Source: RGIG7332 sp045580305 (GTDB lineage Bacteria; Bacillota; Clostridia; Oscillospirales; JAAYXM01). From it: 32,382 bases of DNA. This document shows, in pieces, positions 6,070 to 13,448 of this stretch. The position numbers were made by a program, and so were the translations under genes. Location of the stretch: contig JAZNNQ010000056.1 in the NCBI GenBank assembly GCA_045580305.1, forward strand, positions 1 to 32,382, in the 5' to 3' direction. Under the pieces are notes generated by a model. The model worked only from the letters and a program-made list of their open reading frames with translations. It did no database searches and had not been told where the DNA came from. How positions within the stretch are numbered: the stretch's first letter is position 1; each line of letters starts with the position of its first letter.

Positions 6070-7738
6070 CCTTTTTGAAAACTACGAAAATGCAAAGCTT
6101 GAAAGCTGCGAGGAATTTGCCAGAAGTCACACAACTGTAGGCTATTCAGAGCTTTCAAAAAGCGATGCCTGCGGTTTGCCCGTGTGTATTAAAAGGGATG
6201 ATAATAATGAACTGAAGGTGACCCTCGTGCCTGCTACCCATAGCCTTTGCATAGGTGCTACACGAAGCGGCAAAACCACCGGATTTATATTGCCGTCACT
6301 GAAGGTGTTTCAAAAACTCAAAAGGAAACCAAGCCTTGTAATCAGTGACCCGAAGGGCGAACTTTACGCGCAAACCGCCGATGGGTTTGAAAAAGCGGGA
6401 TATCAGGTGATCCTGCTTGATTTTATTGAGTCCTCTCACAGCGACTGCTGGAACCCGCTCACAAAAATCTTCAGACTGTACAAGAAGTATGTGGACATAG
6501 AGCAGGAGGTTGAGGTTGTCGAGATAGATGGCGAGCTGAAAAACAGCTTCCGCGGAACGGTCTATGAAAGCCAGAGCGAATTGGAGCGTGCCCTGAATGC
6601 GGTGCAGGAGGCATTTATGGATCAGGTGGAAAATGGCATAAACTCCGTTGTGGAGGCAACTATTACCGAAAAGCGCGAGCTAAAAGACCCGTTTTGGAAT
6701 GCAAGCGCGCGGGATTTATTGCGTGCCATTCTTTACGGTATGCTTGAGGACAGCGAAAACGGCATCATTACCGAATCAAACTTTTCATTTGCTACCGTAA
6801 TTAAAATCTTCGACAGCTTCGGCGACGATGAAACGAAAAGCTACGACAGAAACTATTTTTCCAGACGAAGTATGACGGAATCCAAAGCTCTGCAGCTTGC
6901 GAAAAAGTGTATTCTCGAGCAAGCGGCCACCACCCGCCGCTGTATCGCGTCAGAGTTTGCAACCAAAATTAATAAGTTCCGCGACACCGCCATTCGTCGC
7001 GTTACCTGCACAAATACCTTTGAAATATCCGAGTTTGACGGTGACCGCCCGGTGGTGGTGTTCGTTGCATTCAGGGATGAGGAAAGTGTGGGCTATGAAA
7101 TAATAAGCTTATTCCTTACCAATCTCTATACAGAGCTTATTGCGCTGGCAAGAAGAAGCGGCGGAAGGCTTAAGAGGCCCTTTTATTTCTGGCTGGACGA
7201 GTTCGGAAATCTCCCGGCCTTCGGCGATTTTGATAAGGTGCTTTCTGCGTGCGGTGCCAGAAATATTTGGTTTAATCTGGTGCTTCAGTCTTACGCGCAG
7301 CTGAATAATGTGTACGGCGAGGCGGTGGCCGCCATAATAAAGGACAACCTTAACCTGCACATCTTCTTCGGCAGTAATAACCCGGAAACCGTCAACGCCT
7401 TTTCCGAGGAATGCGGTAAAAAGACGGTTATTTCGCCCATCTCTGCCCTTAACGGTAAGGGCGAGAGCATCCAACACTATGACAAGGATATTGTGCCACT
7501 GGTGCCGGTGAGCCGCTTGAAACGACTGGGAATAGGCGAGTGTGTTGTGACACAGATGAGGGAGAATGTGCTCTGGTCGTATTTTGAGCGATCCTATACC
7601 TGCAAGGAATTTTTTACCCCCGAAGAGGCAGAACCCTGTAAGCGGGGTAAAAGAGTGGATTTCTCACTGGAAAAATATGCTTTCGACATAAACGCCGTAC
7701 CAAAGGCGATTTCAGTTAAGGATATTTTTGTGTTTTAG
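6056..7738 (+). CDS. TraG/VirD4-family ATPase (T4CP-like), soluble
   Basis: The 560-residue protein shows the TraG/VirD4 coupling-protein motifs: Walker A GATRSGKTT at 67-75, SDPKGEL at 98-103, Walker B FWLDEFGNLP around residue 381, and the LQSYAQLNNVYG segment. These proteins pump DNA or pass substrates to secretion channels. The usual N-terminal membrane segments are missing and no relaxase or type IV channel genes are present, so a cytosolic DNA-motor role is more likely than conjugation. The ATG at 6056 is favoured over an upstream TTG because GGAGG ends five bases before it. It overlaps the preceding gene, suggesting coupling. Confidence 0.88.
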   Translation: MRKIDLFENYENAKLESCEEFARSHTTVGYSELSKSDACGLPVCIKRDDNNELKVTLVPATHSLCIGATRSGKTTGFILPSLKVFQKLKRKPSLVISDPKGELYAQTADGFEKAGYQVILLDFIESSHSDCWNPLTKIFRLYKKYVDIEQEVEVVEIDGELKNSFRGTVYESQSELERALNAVQEAFMDQVENGINSVVEATITEKRELKDPFWNASARDLLRAILYGMLEDSENGIITESNFSFATVIKIFDSFGDDETKSYDRNYFSRRSMTESKALQLAKKCILEQAATTRRCIASEFATKINKFRDTAIRRVTCTNTFEISEFDGDRPVVVFVAFRDEESVGYEIISLFLTNLYTELIALARRSGGRLKRPFYFWLDEFGNLPAFGDFDKVLSACGARNIWFNLVLQSYAQLNNVYGEAVAAIIKDNLNLHIFFGSNNPETVNAFSEECGKKTVISPISALNGKGESIQHYDKDIVPLVPVSRLKRLGIGECVVTQMRENVLWSYFERSYTCKEFFTPEEAEPCKRGKRVDFSLEKYAFDINAVPKAISVKDIFVF

Positions 7739-7749
7739 GAGGTGATTTT

Positions 7750-8283
7750 ATGACAAGATTTGATGTGTATACCCTTCAGAAACGAATGCGGCTTTGTGAG
7801 TATGTAAGCATACCACGACTGCAGAAGGAGTTTAATGTACCTTATTCCTTTGCGAAGAAAATGCTGCTTAAGCTGATCGAAATTAAATGGATAGAGGCAG
7901 AGCCAAATGGATATAAACATACCATCAATAGCTGGCGACTTGTGCACCGTAAAATTACCGATGAGGATGTTGAAGCGCTGATTGACTTTTTGGATCAGAG
8001 CAATGCCCGCGTGTTTCACGAGCTTGCAATCAAGGACGGTATGAGCTTGAAGGAAATCGAGAAAGGCCTTTTCACCATCGACAAAATACCCGAAATACTT
8101 GAAAGTATGATAGAGATGGGTCTTATTTATGAGCACGACAAAAAGTATTATACCCGTGTTACCAAAGAACTTATAAATGTGTTCAATTCTGTTGCACGAC
8201 ATAAGCGACAATATCAGACCGCGAAAATGCCAGTGGACAGAAACAAGCTTAGAAACATATTCTACGGATTTTTAAAGGAATAG
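7750..8283 (+). CDS. Winged-helix protein, FtsK-gamma-like
   Basis: The segment at residues 19-50 (VSIPRLQKEFNVPYSFAKKM, then LLKLIEIKWI) follows the pattern of the FtsK gamma winged helix, which recognises DNA. A second helical region at about 95-150 may be another winged helix. FtsK gamma is normally fused to the motor; here it is a separate gene directly after the TraG-like ATPase, so it may direct that motor to DNA. The ribosome-binding site AGGAGGTGA overlaps the stop of the preceding gene. Confidence 0.6.
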   Translation: MTRFDVYTLQKRMRLCEYVSIPRLQKEFNVPYSFAKKMLLKLIEIKWIEAEPNGYKHTINSWRLVHRKITDEDVEALIDFLDQSNARVFHELAIKDGMSLKEIEKGLFTIDKIPEILESMIEMGLIYEHDKKYYTRVTKELINVFNSVARHKRQYQTAKMPVDRNKLRNIFYGFLKE

Positions 8284-8300
8284 AAAAAGGAGATGATCTT

Positions 8301-9686
8301 ATGAGCAAGGTGCTGTTTATTAAAAGCGGCTTCGCACCCGTAGAGGAAAAACCGGGTCGTGTCGTTTGCCCTCGCTGTGGTAAGAAGTTTGCTGCCCGTG
8401 GAGTGCCCGGTGATGCAAAACTTATGGAATGTCCGCAATGTGAATGGGTAGCGCCATTGAGCAGCAGAGTAAGGCGAGTGGAAATAGCGCGTGCAAAGCA
8501 TAAGATCACTGTCAGATGCGCCTATATGGGTATTGGTGAGCTTATCTCCAACAGCTGGATAGGCGAGGGTGAAATTCCCTTTGCGCCGGGAATCGAAGAG
8601 GTGCTGTACTTCAACCTCAGTCGCGGCACCGTGTTTATTCGTTTGGAGAGCCAAGGAGAGGTTTTCTACCAGCGAGACATTACTCAGATGCCACGGAAAA
8701 TAGAAGGCTCGGTGGTTTATCACTTGCTCTGCGAATGTGATGAGGTATCAGAGTCGGTAAAGGAGGCCTTCAGGGAGGAACTTACAAAGCTACCCTTAGC
8801 GGCAAATATCGAAGGACTTTTCAAAATGACCCGTTTTTCCGGATATAAGAGGGAGTTTTATTCCTACATACCCTTCCATCGCAACTCAATTATGATCGAT
8901 CCGGGTTTTAAAAAGCAGGCGAAAAGACTGCGCAATGCCAAAAATGTCCCTGCGGTTTACGACCGATCAGGACTTCCTCAGAGCAAGTCGATAAGGCGAT
9001 TTCTGTTCAACCACCCGGGATTTCTTTTTTATATGGACGAGCTGTGCACGATGTGGAATATTATGCAAAACCACGATATGTACCTGCGCTTTTTAAAGAG
9101 CGAGTGCGTTTTTGAGATACTCTCCAATCTGTACCGTCACCCGGCAATCGAAGAATATTTCAGAATGTATGCAAATGCCCGTGGTGTGATAGGACTGCTT
9201 AAGGAGCTTAAGTCCAGCGGCAGCGCCGGCAGACGGGCGGTTGAGTATGTATGTATGTCGGATGTTCAGAAAAAACAGATTGAGGCAAAACTCGCAAATG
9301 GTGGTCAGGAGTGCTTTTTCAGCGAATATAATGCGTTCTCGCTGCCTATGGTGCGTACAATTTTTGAGAAAATCCCCGATTGTGTTATTGACGGCTATGC
9401 CTTTAACTGGCTGAGAAGTACCGGAGAATATGCGCTGGTCGGAGGTGAGCTTGACAACTGCCTTACCCATCGTTTTACCCACAGTCTGCCTGTGTTGGCG
9501 GTCAGGTCGGGCGAAAAATGTGTTGCCGCAATCGAAATCAGCGGGAAGGATATCGTACAGCTTAAGGGATATCGCAATCGCGATATCAAAGAAGAGAAGT
9601 TAAAATGTGCCATAGAAAAATGGCGCAATAAGTTTGGACTTAATATGAATTTGTACGAGGATTATTACGAGGATATGCCGTTTTGA
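8301..9686 (+). CDS. Zinc-ribbon PcfJ-like protein
   Basis: The 461-residue protein starts with a CxxC...CxxC zinc ribbon (Cys23, 26, 44, 47). Its C-terminal part, around residues 355-455, resembles PcfJ-like proteins of conjugative elements: LVGGELDNCLTHRF, then VLAVRSGEKCVAAIEI, then QLKGYRNRD. The middle 200 residues are unrecognised. PcfJ proteins have no settled biochemical role. This is the last gene of the block; a strong terminator follows 34 bases after the stop. Confidence 0.65.
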   Translation: MSKVLFIKSGFAPVEEKPGRVVCPRCGKKFAARGVPGDAKLMECPQCEWVAPLSSRVRRVEIARAKHKITVRCAYMGIGELISNSWIGEGEIPFAPGIEEVLYFNLSRGTVFIRLESQGEVFYQRDITQMPRKIEGSVVYHLLCECDEVSESVKEAFREELTKLPLAANIEGLFKMTRFSGYKREFYSYIPFHRNSIMIDPGFKKQAKRLRNAKNVPAVYDRSGLPQSKSIRRFLFNHPGFLFYMDELCTMWNIMQNHDMYLRFLKSECVFEILSNLYRHPAIEEYFRMYANARGVIGLLKELKSSGSAGRRAVEYVCMSDVQKKQIEAKLANGGQECFFSEYNAFSLPMVRTIFEKIPDCVIDGYAFNWLRSTGEYALVGGELDNCLTHRFTHSLPVLAVRSGEKCVAAIEISGKDIVQLKGYRNRDIKEEKLKCAIEKWRNKFGLNMNLYEDYYEDMPF

Positions 9687-9719
9687 TACGGTATATATCC
9701 TCGAAAAAAGCGTGTGCTG

Positions 9720-9751
9720 ACAGTTCCCTCTGCCGAGGGAACTGTTTTTTT
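9720..9751 (+). terminator. Rho-independent terminator of block I
   Basis: An 11-bp perfect stem ACAGTTCCCTC / GAGGGAACTGT with loop TGCC is followed directly by a run of T (9745-9751). Confidence 0.92.
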
Positions 9752-9772
9752 GAAAAAATTTTTTATTTTTTC

Positions 9773-9807
9773 TGCGAAAAAACAGTTAAACGACAGTTCA
9801 GTATAAC
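9773..9807 (+). promoter_or_regulatory. Regulon element, copy C (before the sigma factor gene)
   Basis: TGCGAAAAA (9773-9781) is followed after 14 bases by GTTC (9796-9799) and AGTATAAC. The spacing is one base longer than in the other three copies and the dyad half is not conserved. Its place before the sigma gene would fit self-activation. Confidence 0.5.
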
Positions 9808-9831
9808 GAAGATGAAAAAAGGAGGAAAAAC

Positions 9832-9840
9832 ATGCTATAA
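9832..9840 (+). other. Two-codon minigene in the sigma-factor leader
   Basis: AAAGGAGG (9818-9825) is followed after six bases by ATG CTA TAA, a start, one codon and a stop. Three bases later another ATG opens a five-codon frame (MTNLD). The ribosome-binding site is one of the best in the region yet serves no real gene, so it may control translation or mRNA stability of the 137-base leader. Confidence 0.3.
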
Positions 9841-9943
9841 AAATGACAAATTTAGATTAAACCCCTTTTCATATGACATAAAATATGGTAAAATATAAAA
9901 GTATGAAAAAAAGAGCGTCATAGAGAAATGGGGAGTGAGAAGT

Positions 9944-10789
9944 ATGGCGAAATTAAAGATTACTCAGGAAGAGTACAAAGAGAAGTTCAACATTATGCTC
10001 CAGGAAGTGCTTTTTACTGTGCCTGCGCGATTTGATATGCTTGCTGAAATCATCGAGCTTATCGCAAAGGATAAGATTGCATACTGGTGTGCGACCGATC
10101 AGGATCTCAAAAACCGCGGCTATGAGGGAGACATTCTCCAGCTGCTGCACCTCAAGGTTATGAAGAGAGTCGTTGTCGATTTCCTTATGCGCAAGGGAGA
10201 TGGACAGATTAACAATAACCCGGCGGGTTTCATAGGATGGGTCACCACGCTTGCCAGAACCACCAAGTGTGATATGGCAGACGCGGTTCGTGGCGAGGAC
10301 TTCGGCACAAGTGAGATGCCGGAGGAAATCAGCCAGCATGAAGAGTGGGACGAAACCATACTGATTGAAGAGCCGGTTGACCCGATTGAGCAGTTGAAGG
10401 AAGCTTTCCGTATTGTAATCAACGCGAACATCAACATTTACAAGATCATCAGCTGGCTGGGCGTGTCGGTACTGATGATCGCGCAGGAGAAAACTAAAAT
10501 CCAGGCTACCAATATCTTAGATAGTGAGTATGGTAGAAAAACACTTAGTGAACTGTTTGATGTTATTGTAAAAGTCGCCGACGAGATTGAGTGGCTTGAA
10601 TTTACATCCGAGGAGATCAAAAAAATCGAAACGGCACTTGAACAGAAAAACGAAGACAAAACTTTTGGCGAAACGCCTTTTGAAGAATTTTTTATGGTCA
10701 ACACAAAAACAGAAGAGAAAAACGGAAAAAAGTCCATCAGTGACTGGAACTACCGTTTAAACCACATTGTAAAGAAAAATATCAAATAG
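9944..10789 (+). CDS. ECF-like sigma factor (divergent)
   Basis: Residues about 58-118 resemble sigma region 2: a helix containing YEGDILQLLHLKVMKRVV and then PAGFIGWVTTLARTTKCDMA, which matches the core-binding and -10-recognising 'lW.iArn...d..R' pattern of ECF factors. The final 26 residues (SISDWNYRLNHIVKKNIK) could be the recognition helix of region 4. The middle is long (281 residues in all, against about 180 for most ECF factors) and unrecognised. The neighbouring zinc-finger protein fits a partner anti-sigma. The ATG at 9944 is chosen over a GTG at 9935 because of spacing to GGGGAG. Confidence 0.65.
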   Translation: MAKLKITQEEYKEKFNIMLQEVLFTVPARFDMLAEIIELIAKDKIAYWCATDQDLKNRGYEGDILQLLHLKVMKRVVVDFLMRKGDGQINNNPAGFIGWVTTLARTTKCDMADAVRGEDFGTSEMPEEISQHEEWDETILIEEPVDPIEQLKEAFRIVINANINIYKIISWLGVSVLMIAQEKTKIQATNILDSEYGRKTLSELFDVIVKVADEIEWLEFTSEEIKKIETALEQKNEDKTFGETPFEEFFMVNTKTEEKNGKKSISDWNYRLNHIVKKNIK

Positions 10790-10816
10790 AAGAAATAAAC
10801 AGAGAGGTCGGATGAA

Positions 10817-11068
10817 ATGAATAACAGTCATTTGACATTTGAAGAAATTTTAGAATTTATAACCTTTGATGAAATCAATGAGGAGACCCTTGCCCTTGCG
10901 GGCAGGGTCACCGCCCACATAGTTGAATGTGATGAATGTCGGGAGAATATACGGGCCTATCAAACTATATACGATGAATTTGTTAAATTGGCAAATAATA
11001 AAAATGGTGATTTTAGAAAATATTTGGCTGAAAAAATAAAAACAGAAAACCAGTACGATGTCTTGTAA
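10817..11068 (+). CDS. Zinc-finger anti-sigma-like protein
   Basis: The 83-residue protein carries His34-x3-Cys38-x2-Cys41 (AHIVECDECRENI), the signature of the ZAS/zf-HC2 anti-sigma domain, preceded by a helical segment. It lacks a membrane segment, so it would be a soluble anti-sigma factor that might respond to redox or zinc. It lies 27 bases after the sigma-like gene in the same direction, the usual arrangement for such pairs. Confidence 0.75.
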   Translation: MNNSHLTFEEILEFITFDEINEETLALAGRVTAHIVECDECRENIRAYQTIYDEFVKLANNKNGDFRKYLAEKIKTENQYDVL

Positions 11069-11083
11069 AGGGAGCAGTTACCC

Positions 11084-11542
11084 ATGGAGGAAAGTAAAAC
11101 TATAAAGTCAAAAGAAAATTTTGACATGATTTGTAGTGTGTTTGAAGAAAATGAATGGCCTTACGAAAAAACAGATGACTCTATTCTTCTCAAGTACAGT
11201 GAGAATATGAGTATAAGCCTTCGTGTTGATGCGAAGAGAGAAATTGTTTTAGTTTCATACAAACTTCCTGTTAAAACTCCTGAGGATAAAAGAGTGGATC
11301 TTGCTATCGCCACTAATGCCATTAACTACAGGCTTGCACTCGGACACTTTGTCTATAATTTCGTGACCGGAGATATCGAATACCGCTCCGTCAGTTCATT
11401 CCATGGAAAAACCATAAGCAAGGATGTACTCATTGGCGAAGTAAAGGCAGCTGAAGACATTATAGATGAGTATAATTACCAGTTCCTTAAGATTGCAAAA
11501 GATTTATTGTCCACCAAGGAATTTCTTGCGAGTTTAAAGTAA
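11084..11542 (+). CDS. YbjN-like domain protein 1
   Basis: The 152-residue protein has the alpha/beta pattern of YbjN-like proteins, which adopt a type III chaperone-like fold: ENEWPYEKTDDSILLKYS, then a polar strand, then the helix RVDLAIATNAINYRLALGHF and the strand DIEYRSVSSF. Proteins of this fold usually bind partners rather than catalyse. It may chaperone the sigma or anti-sigma, or the effector downstream. A paralogue follows 17 bases on. Confidence 0.6.
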   Translation: MEESKTIKSKENFDMICSVFEENEWPYEKTDDSILLKYSENMSISLRVDAKREIVLVSYKLPVKTPEDKRVDLAIATNAINYRLALGHFVYNFVTGDIEYRSVSSFHGKTISKDVLIGEVKAAEDIIDEYNYQFLKIAKDLLSTKEFLASLK

Positions 11543-11559
11543 TCAGGAGGTGTTGGACA

Positions 11560-12054
11560 ATGAGTGATGCAGCAATGAAAAGACATGGAGAAGAAATATT
11601 TAAGATTGCCTGCCGTTCGCTTGACAGGAGAGGTTGGGTCTATGAAAAGGTTGAAAAGGACTCTGAGTTTTTGATAGGCTATGGCTTAAAAATCGATCAC
11701 TTCGATATCATCAATGTCATCAGCATCAATTTAAAACAGTTGATGGTTCGCATCTATTCGGAGATGCCATTTAAATTTTGTGAGGATAAGCAAAAGCGAA
11801 TTAATGGCGTTCTTGCGGCCGCCACTGCTTCAAACAATATGGTCTTCGGTGGCTTTGATGTGGATATTGACAGCGGTACTATTATATACAAAATGTCTGA
11901 GGGCTTTGTCGGTTGTGAATTCACCGAGGAGTATTTTGATTTTATTGTCGATGTATCAAATCGCTATATAGACAAATATAGCAAACTGTTCGAGCAGATT
12001 AATAAGGACGAAATTTCCATAAGCGAATTTATCGTACGGGAGCTTAATGATTAA
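11560..12054 (+). CDS. YbjN-like domain protein 2
   Basis: This 164-residue protein follows the same plan as its neighbour: RRGWVYEKVEKDSEFL, then strands, then the helix RINGVLAAATASNNMVFGGF and DIDSGTIIYKMSEG. Identity between the two looks low but the alternating pattern and the 'AtasNn...G.F..d...G.i.Y' core agree. AGGAGGTG gives a strong start. The stop lies two bases before the CARF gene, suggesting tight co-expression with it. Confidence 0.55.
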   Translation: MSDAAMKRHGEEIFKIACRSLDRRGWVYEKVEKDSEFLIGYGLKIDHFDIINVISINLKQLMVRIYSEMPFKFCEDKQKRINGVLAAATASNNMVFGGFDVDIDSGTIIYKMSEGFVGCEFTEEYFDFIVDVSNRYIDKYSKLFEQINKDEISISEFIVRELND

Positions 12055-12056
12055 AA

Positions 12057-13313
12057 ATGACATATATTGAATTTTTTGATAAAACCGCGGTTGAAAATGT
12101 AAGCACCTGTCTCTCCAAGGCGCCCGATCGCGTTATTTATGTGGGCGAAGACAAAGGCCTTATGGAGAAACAGACGAAAAATTACGAGAAGGTCTTTAAA
12201 GGCCGCGGGTATGACATTGAAATTGTGTGCGTACCATTCAAGCGAAACGACCTTGAGGATGCAATTAAAGTATTGCAGAAGATTGTGGATGAGTACGAGG
12301 ATTGTGTTTTCGACATTACCGGCGGAGATGAGATACTTACCCTCGCGCTGGGCATCGTATATGCTAAAAACCCCGGAAGGGATATACAGATACACAAGTT
12401 CAACCTGCGCAACAACACAATCTATGACTGCGACAAGGACGGCGAGACCGTGTTCTGTCGTGCACCAAGGCTTTCGGTCAGCGAGAACACCATTATATAC
12501 GGTGGCGACATAAGATACGGCAGCATAGATGAGGAGCGCACATATATATGGGATCTGACTTCGGATTTTGTTCGTGATATAAACCTTATCTGGGATGTGT
12601 GCCGTAAGGATGTGAAGGGTTGGAATGTTCAGTGCATACTCTTCGAGGTGCTTGAGAAAAACGGCAGCATATTCAGCGATGGCCTTAATGTAATTTGCCG
12701 TAAGGCGGATTTTGATGCACATATTGCAAAAAGCAAGTCGCCATTCGGCCTTAACAACAAGATAATTAAGGCGCTGACTCGCGCAGGGATTCTCACCGCA
12801 TTTGAAATCGATGATGAGTTTATAAGCTTAGCCTATAAAAACCACCAGGTAAAAAAGTGTATTACCAAAGCCGGGCTTGCCTTGGAAATGAAGGTTTATG
12901 TGACCGCGCGGGACATTCTCGACGAAAACGGCGAGGTTATGTACAATGACCTGTTAAACGGCGTTGTTATGGATTGGGACGGCGTAATACATACCCAGGG
13001 ACCGGCTGCATTGTGCAATACGGAAAACGAGATAGATGTTCTTATGATGCACGGCGTTGTACCGATTTTTGTGTCCTGCAAGAACGGTGTGGTCAATGTT
13101 GACGAGCTGTACAAGCTGAATACGGTCGCAAATCGTTTTGGCGATAAGTATGCGAAAAGGGTGCTTGTTGCAACATCTATTCCAAAAAACAATCCTGCAG
13201 GCGATTACTTAAGACAGCGTGCAAAAGATATGAAGATCCATCTTATTGAGGATCTGCACAAGGCGGACGACGCCGAAATCAAACGAAAACTTAAAAATCT
13301 CTGGCAGAGATAG
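12057..13313 (+). CDS. CARF-domain nuclease, Card1/Can2-like
   Basis: The 418-residue protein has an N-terminal CARF-type Rossmann domain (about 1-135) with the ligand-loop motif FDITGGDE at 86-92, a linker with winged-helix character, and a C-terminal PD-(D/E)xK nuclease domain (about 270-400) with Glu277, NEIDVL at 324-329 and SCKNG at 340-344. This is the layout of Card1/Can2, effectors switched on by cyclic oligoadenylates made by type III CRISPR. No Cas10 or CRISPR array is in the window. The motif has SCK where many relatives have ECK, so catalysis is likely but not sure. Confidence 0.85.
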   Translation: MTYIEFFDKTAVENVSTCLSKAPDRVIYVGEDKGLMEKQTKNYEKVFKGRGYDIEIVCVPFKRNDLEDAIKVLQKIVDEYEDCVFDITGGDEILTLALGIVYAKNPGRDIQIHKFNLRNNTIYDCDKDGETVFCRAPRLSVSENTIIYGGDIRYGSIDEERTYIWDLTSDFVRDINLIWDVCRKDVKGWNVQCILFEVLEKNGSIFSDGLNVICRKADFDAHIAKSKSPFGLNNKIIKALTRAGILTAFEIDDEFISLAYKNHQVKKCITKAGLALEMKVYVTARDILDENGEVMYNDLLNGVVMDWDGVIHTQGPAALCNTENEIDVLMMHGVVPIFVSCKNGVVNVDELYKLNTVANRFGDKYAKRVLVATSIPKNNPAGDYLRQRAKDMKIHLIEDLHKADDAEIKRKLKNLWQR

Positions 13314-13316
13314 CAG

Positions 13317-13350
13317 AAGGCAGGTAATGTCAATCATTACCTGCCTTTTT
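13317..13350 (+). terminator. Rho-independent terminator of block II
   Basis: A 13-bp perfect stem AAGGCAGGTAATG / CATTACCTGCCTT with loop TCAAT is followed by TTTTT, three bases after the CARF gene. Confidence 0.93.
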
Positions 13351-13385
13351 GCACATTAAGGAAGAGATAGCGTCTGCCGTTGTGA

Positions 13386-13414
13386 TTGACACAGGCGGGT
13401 TAAAAAAGTATAAT
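13386..13414 (+). promoter_or_regulatory. Consensus sigma-A promoter of block III
   Basis: TTGACA (13386-13391) and TATAAT (13409-13414) are separated by 17 bases, the exact housekeeping consensus. It precedes the AAA-FtsH gene by 35 bases. The TGCGAAAAA element found before the other blocks is absent here. Confidence 0.88.
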
Positions 13415-13448
13415 AATACCATAATTCGACTTTTTTTGTAAAAGGGGG

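Noticed and set aside
6056..9686. An integrative conjugative element
   Set aside because: No relaxase, integrase, VirB4-like or mating-pore gene, and the TraG-like protein has no membrane segments.
9683..9898. 71-codon frame between the PcfJ-like and sigma genes
   Set aside because: It runs across the terminator hairpin and the regulon element and has no ribosome-binding site.
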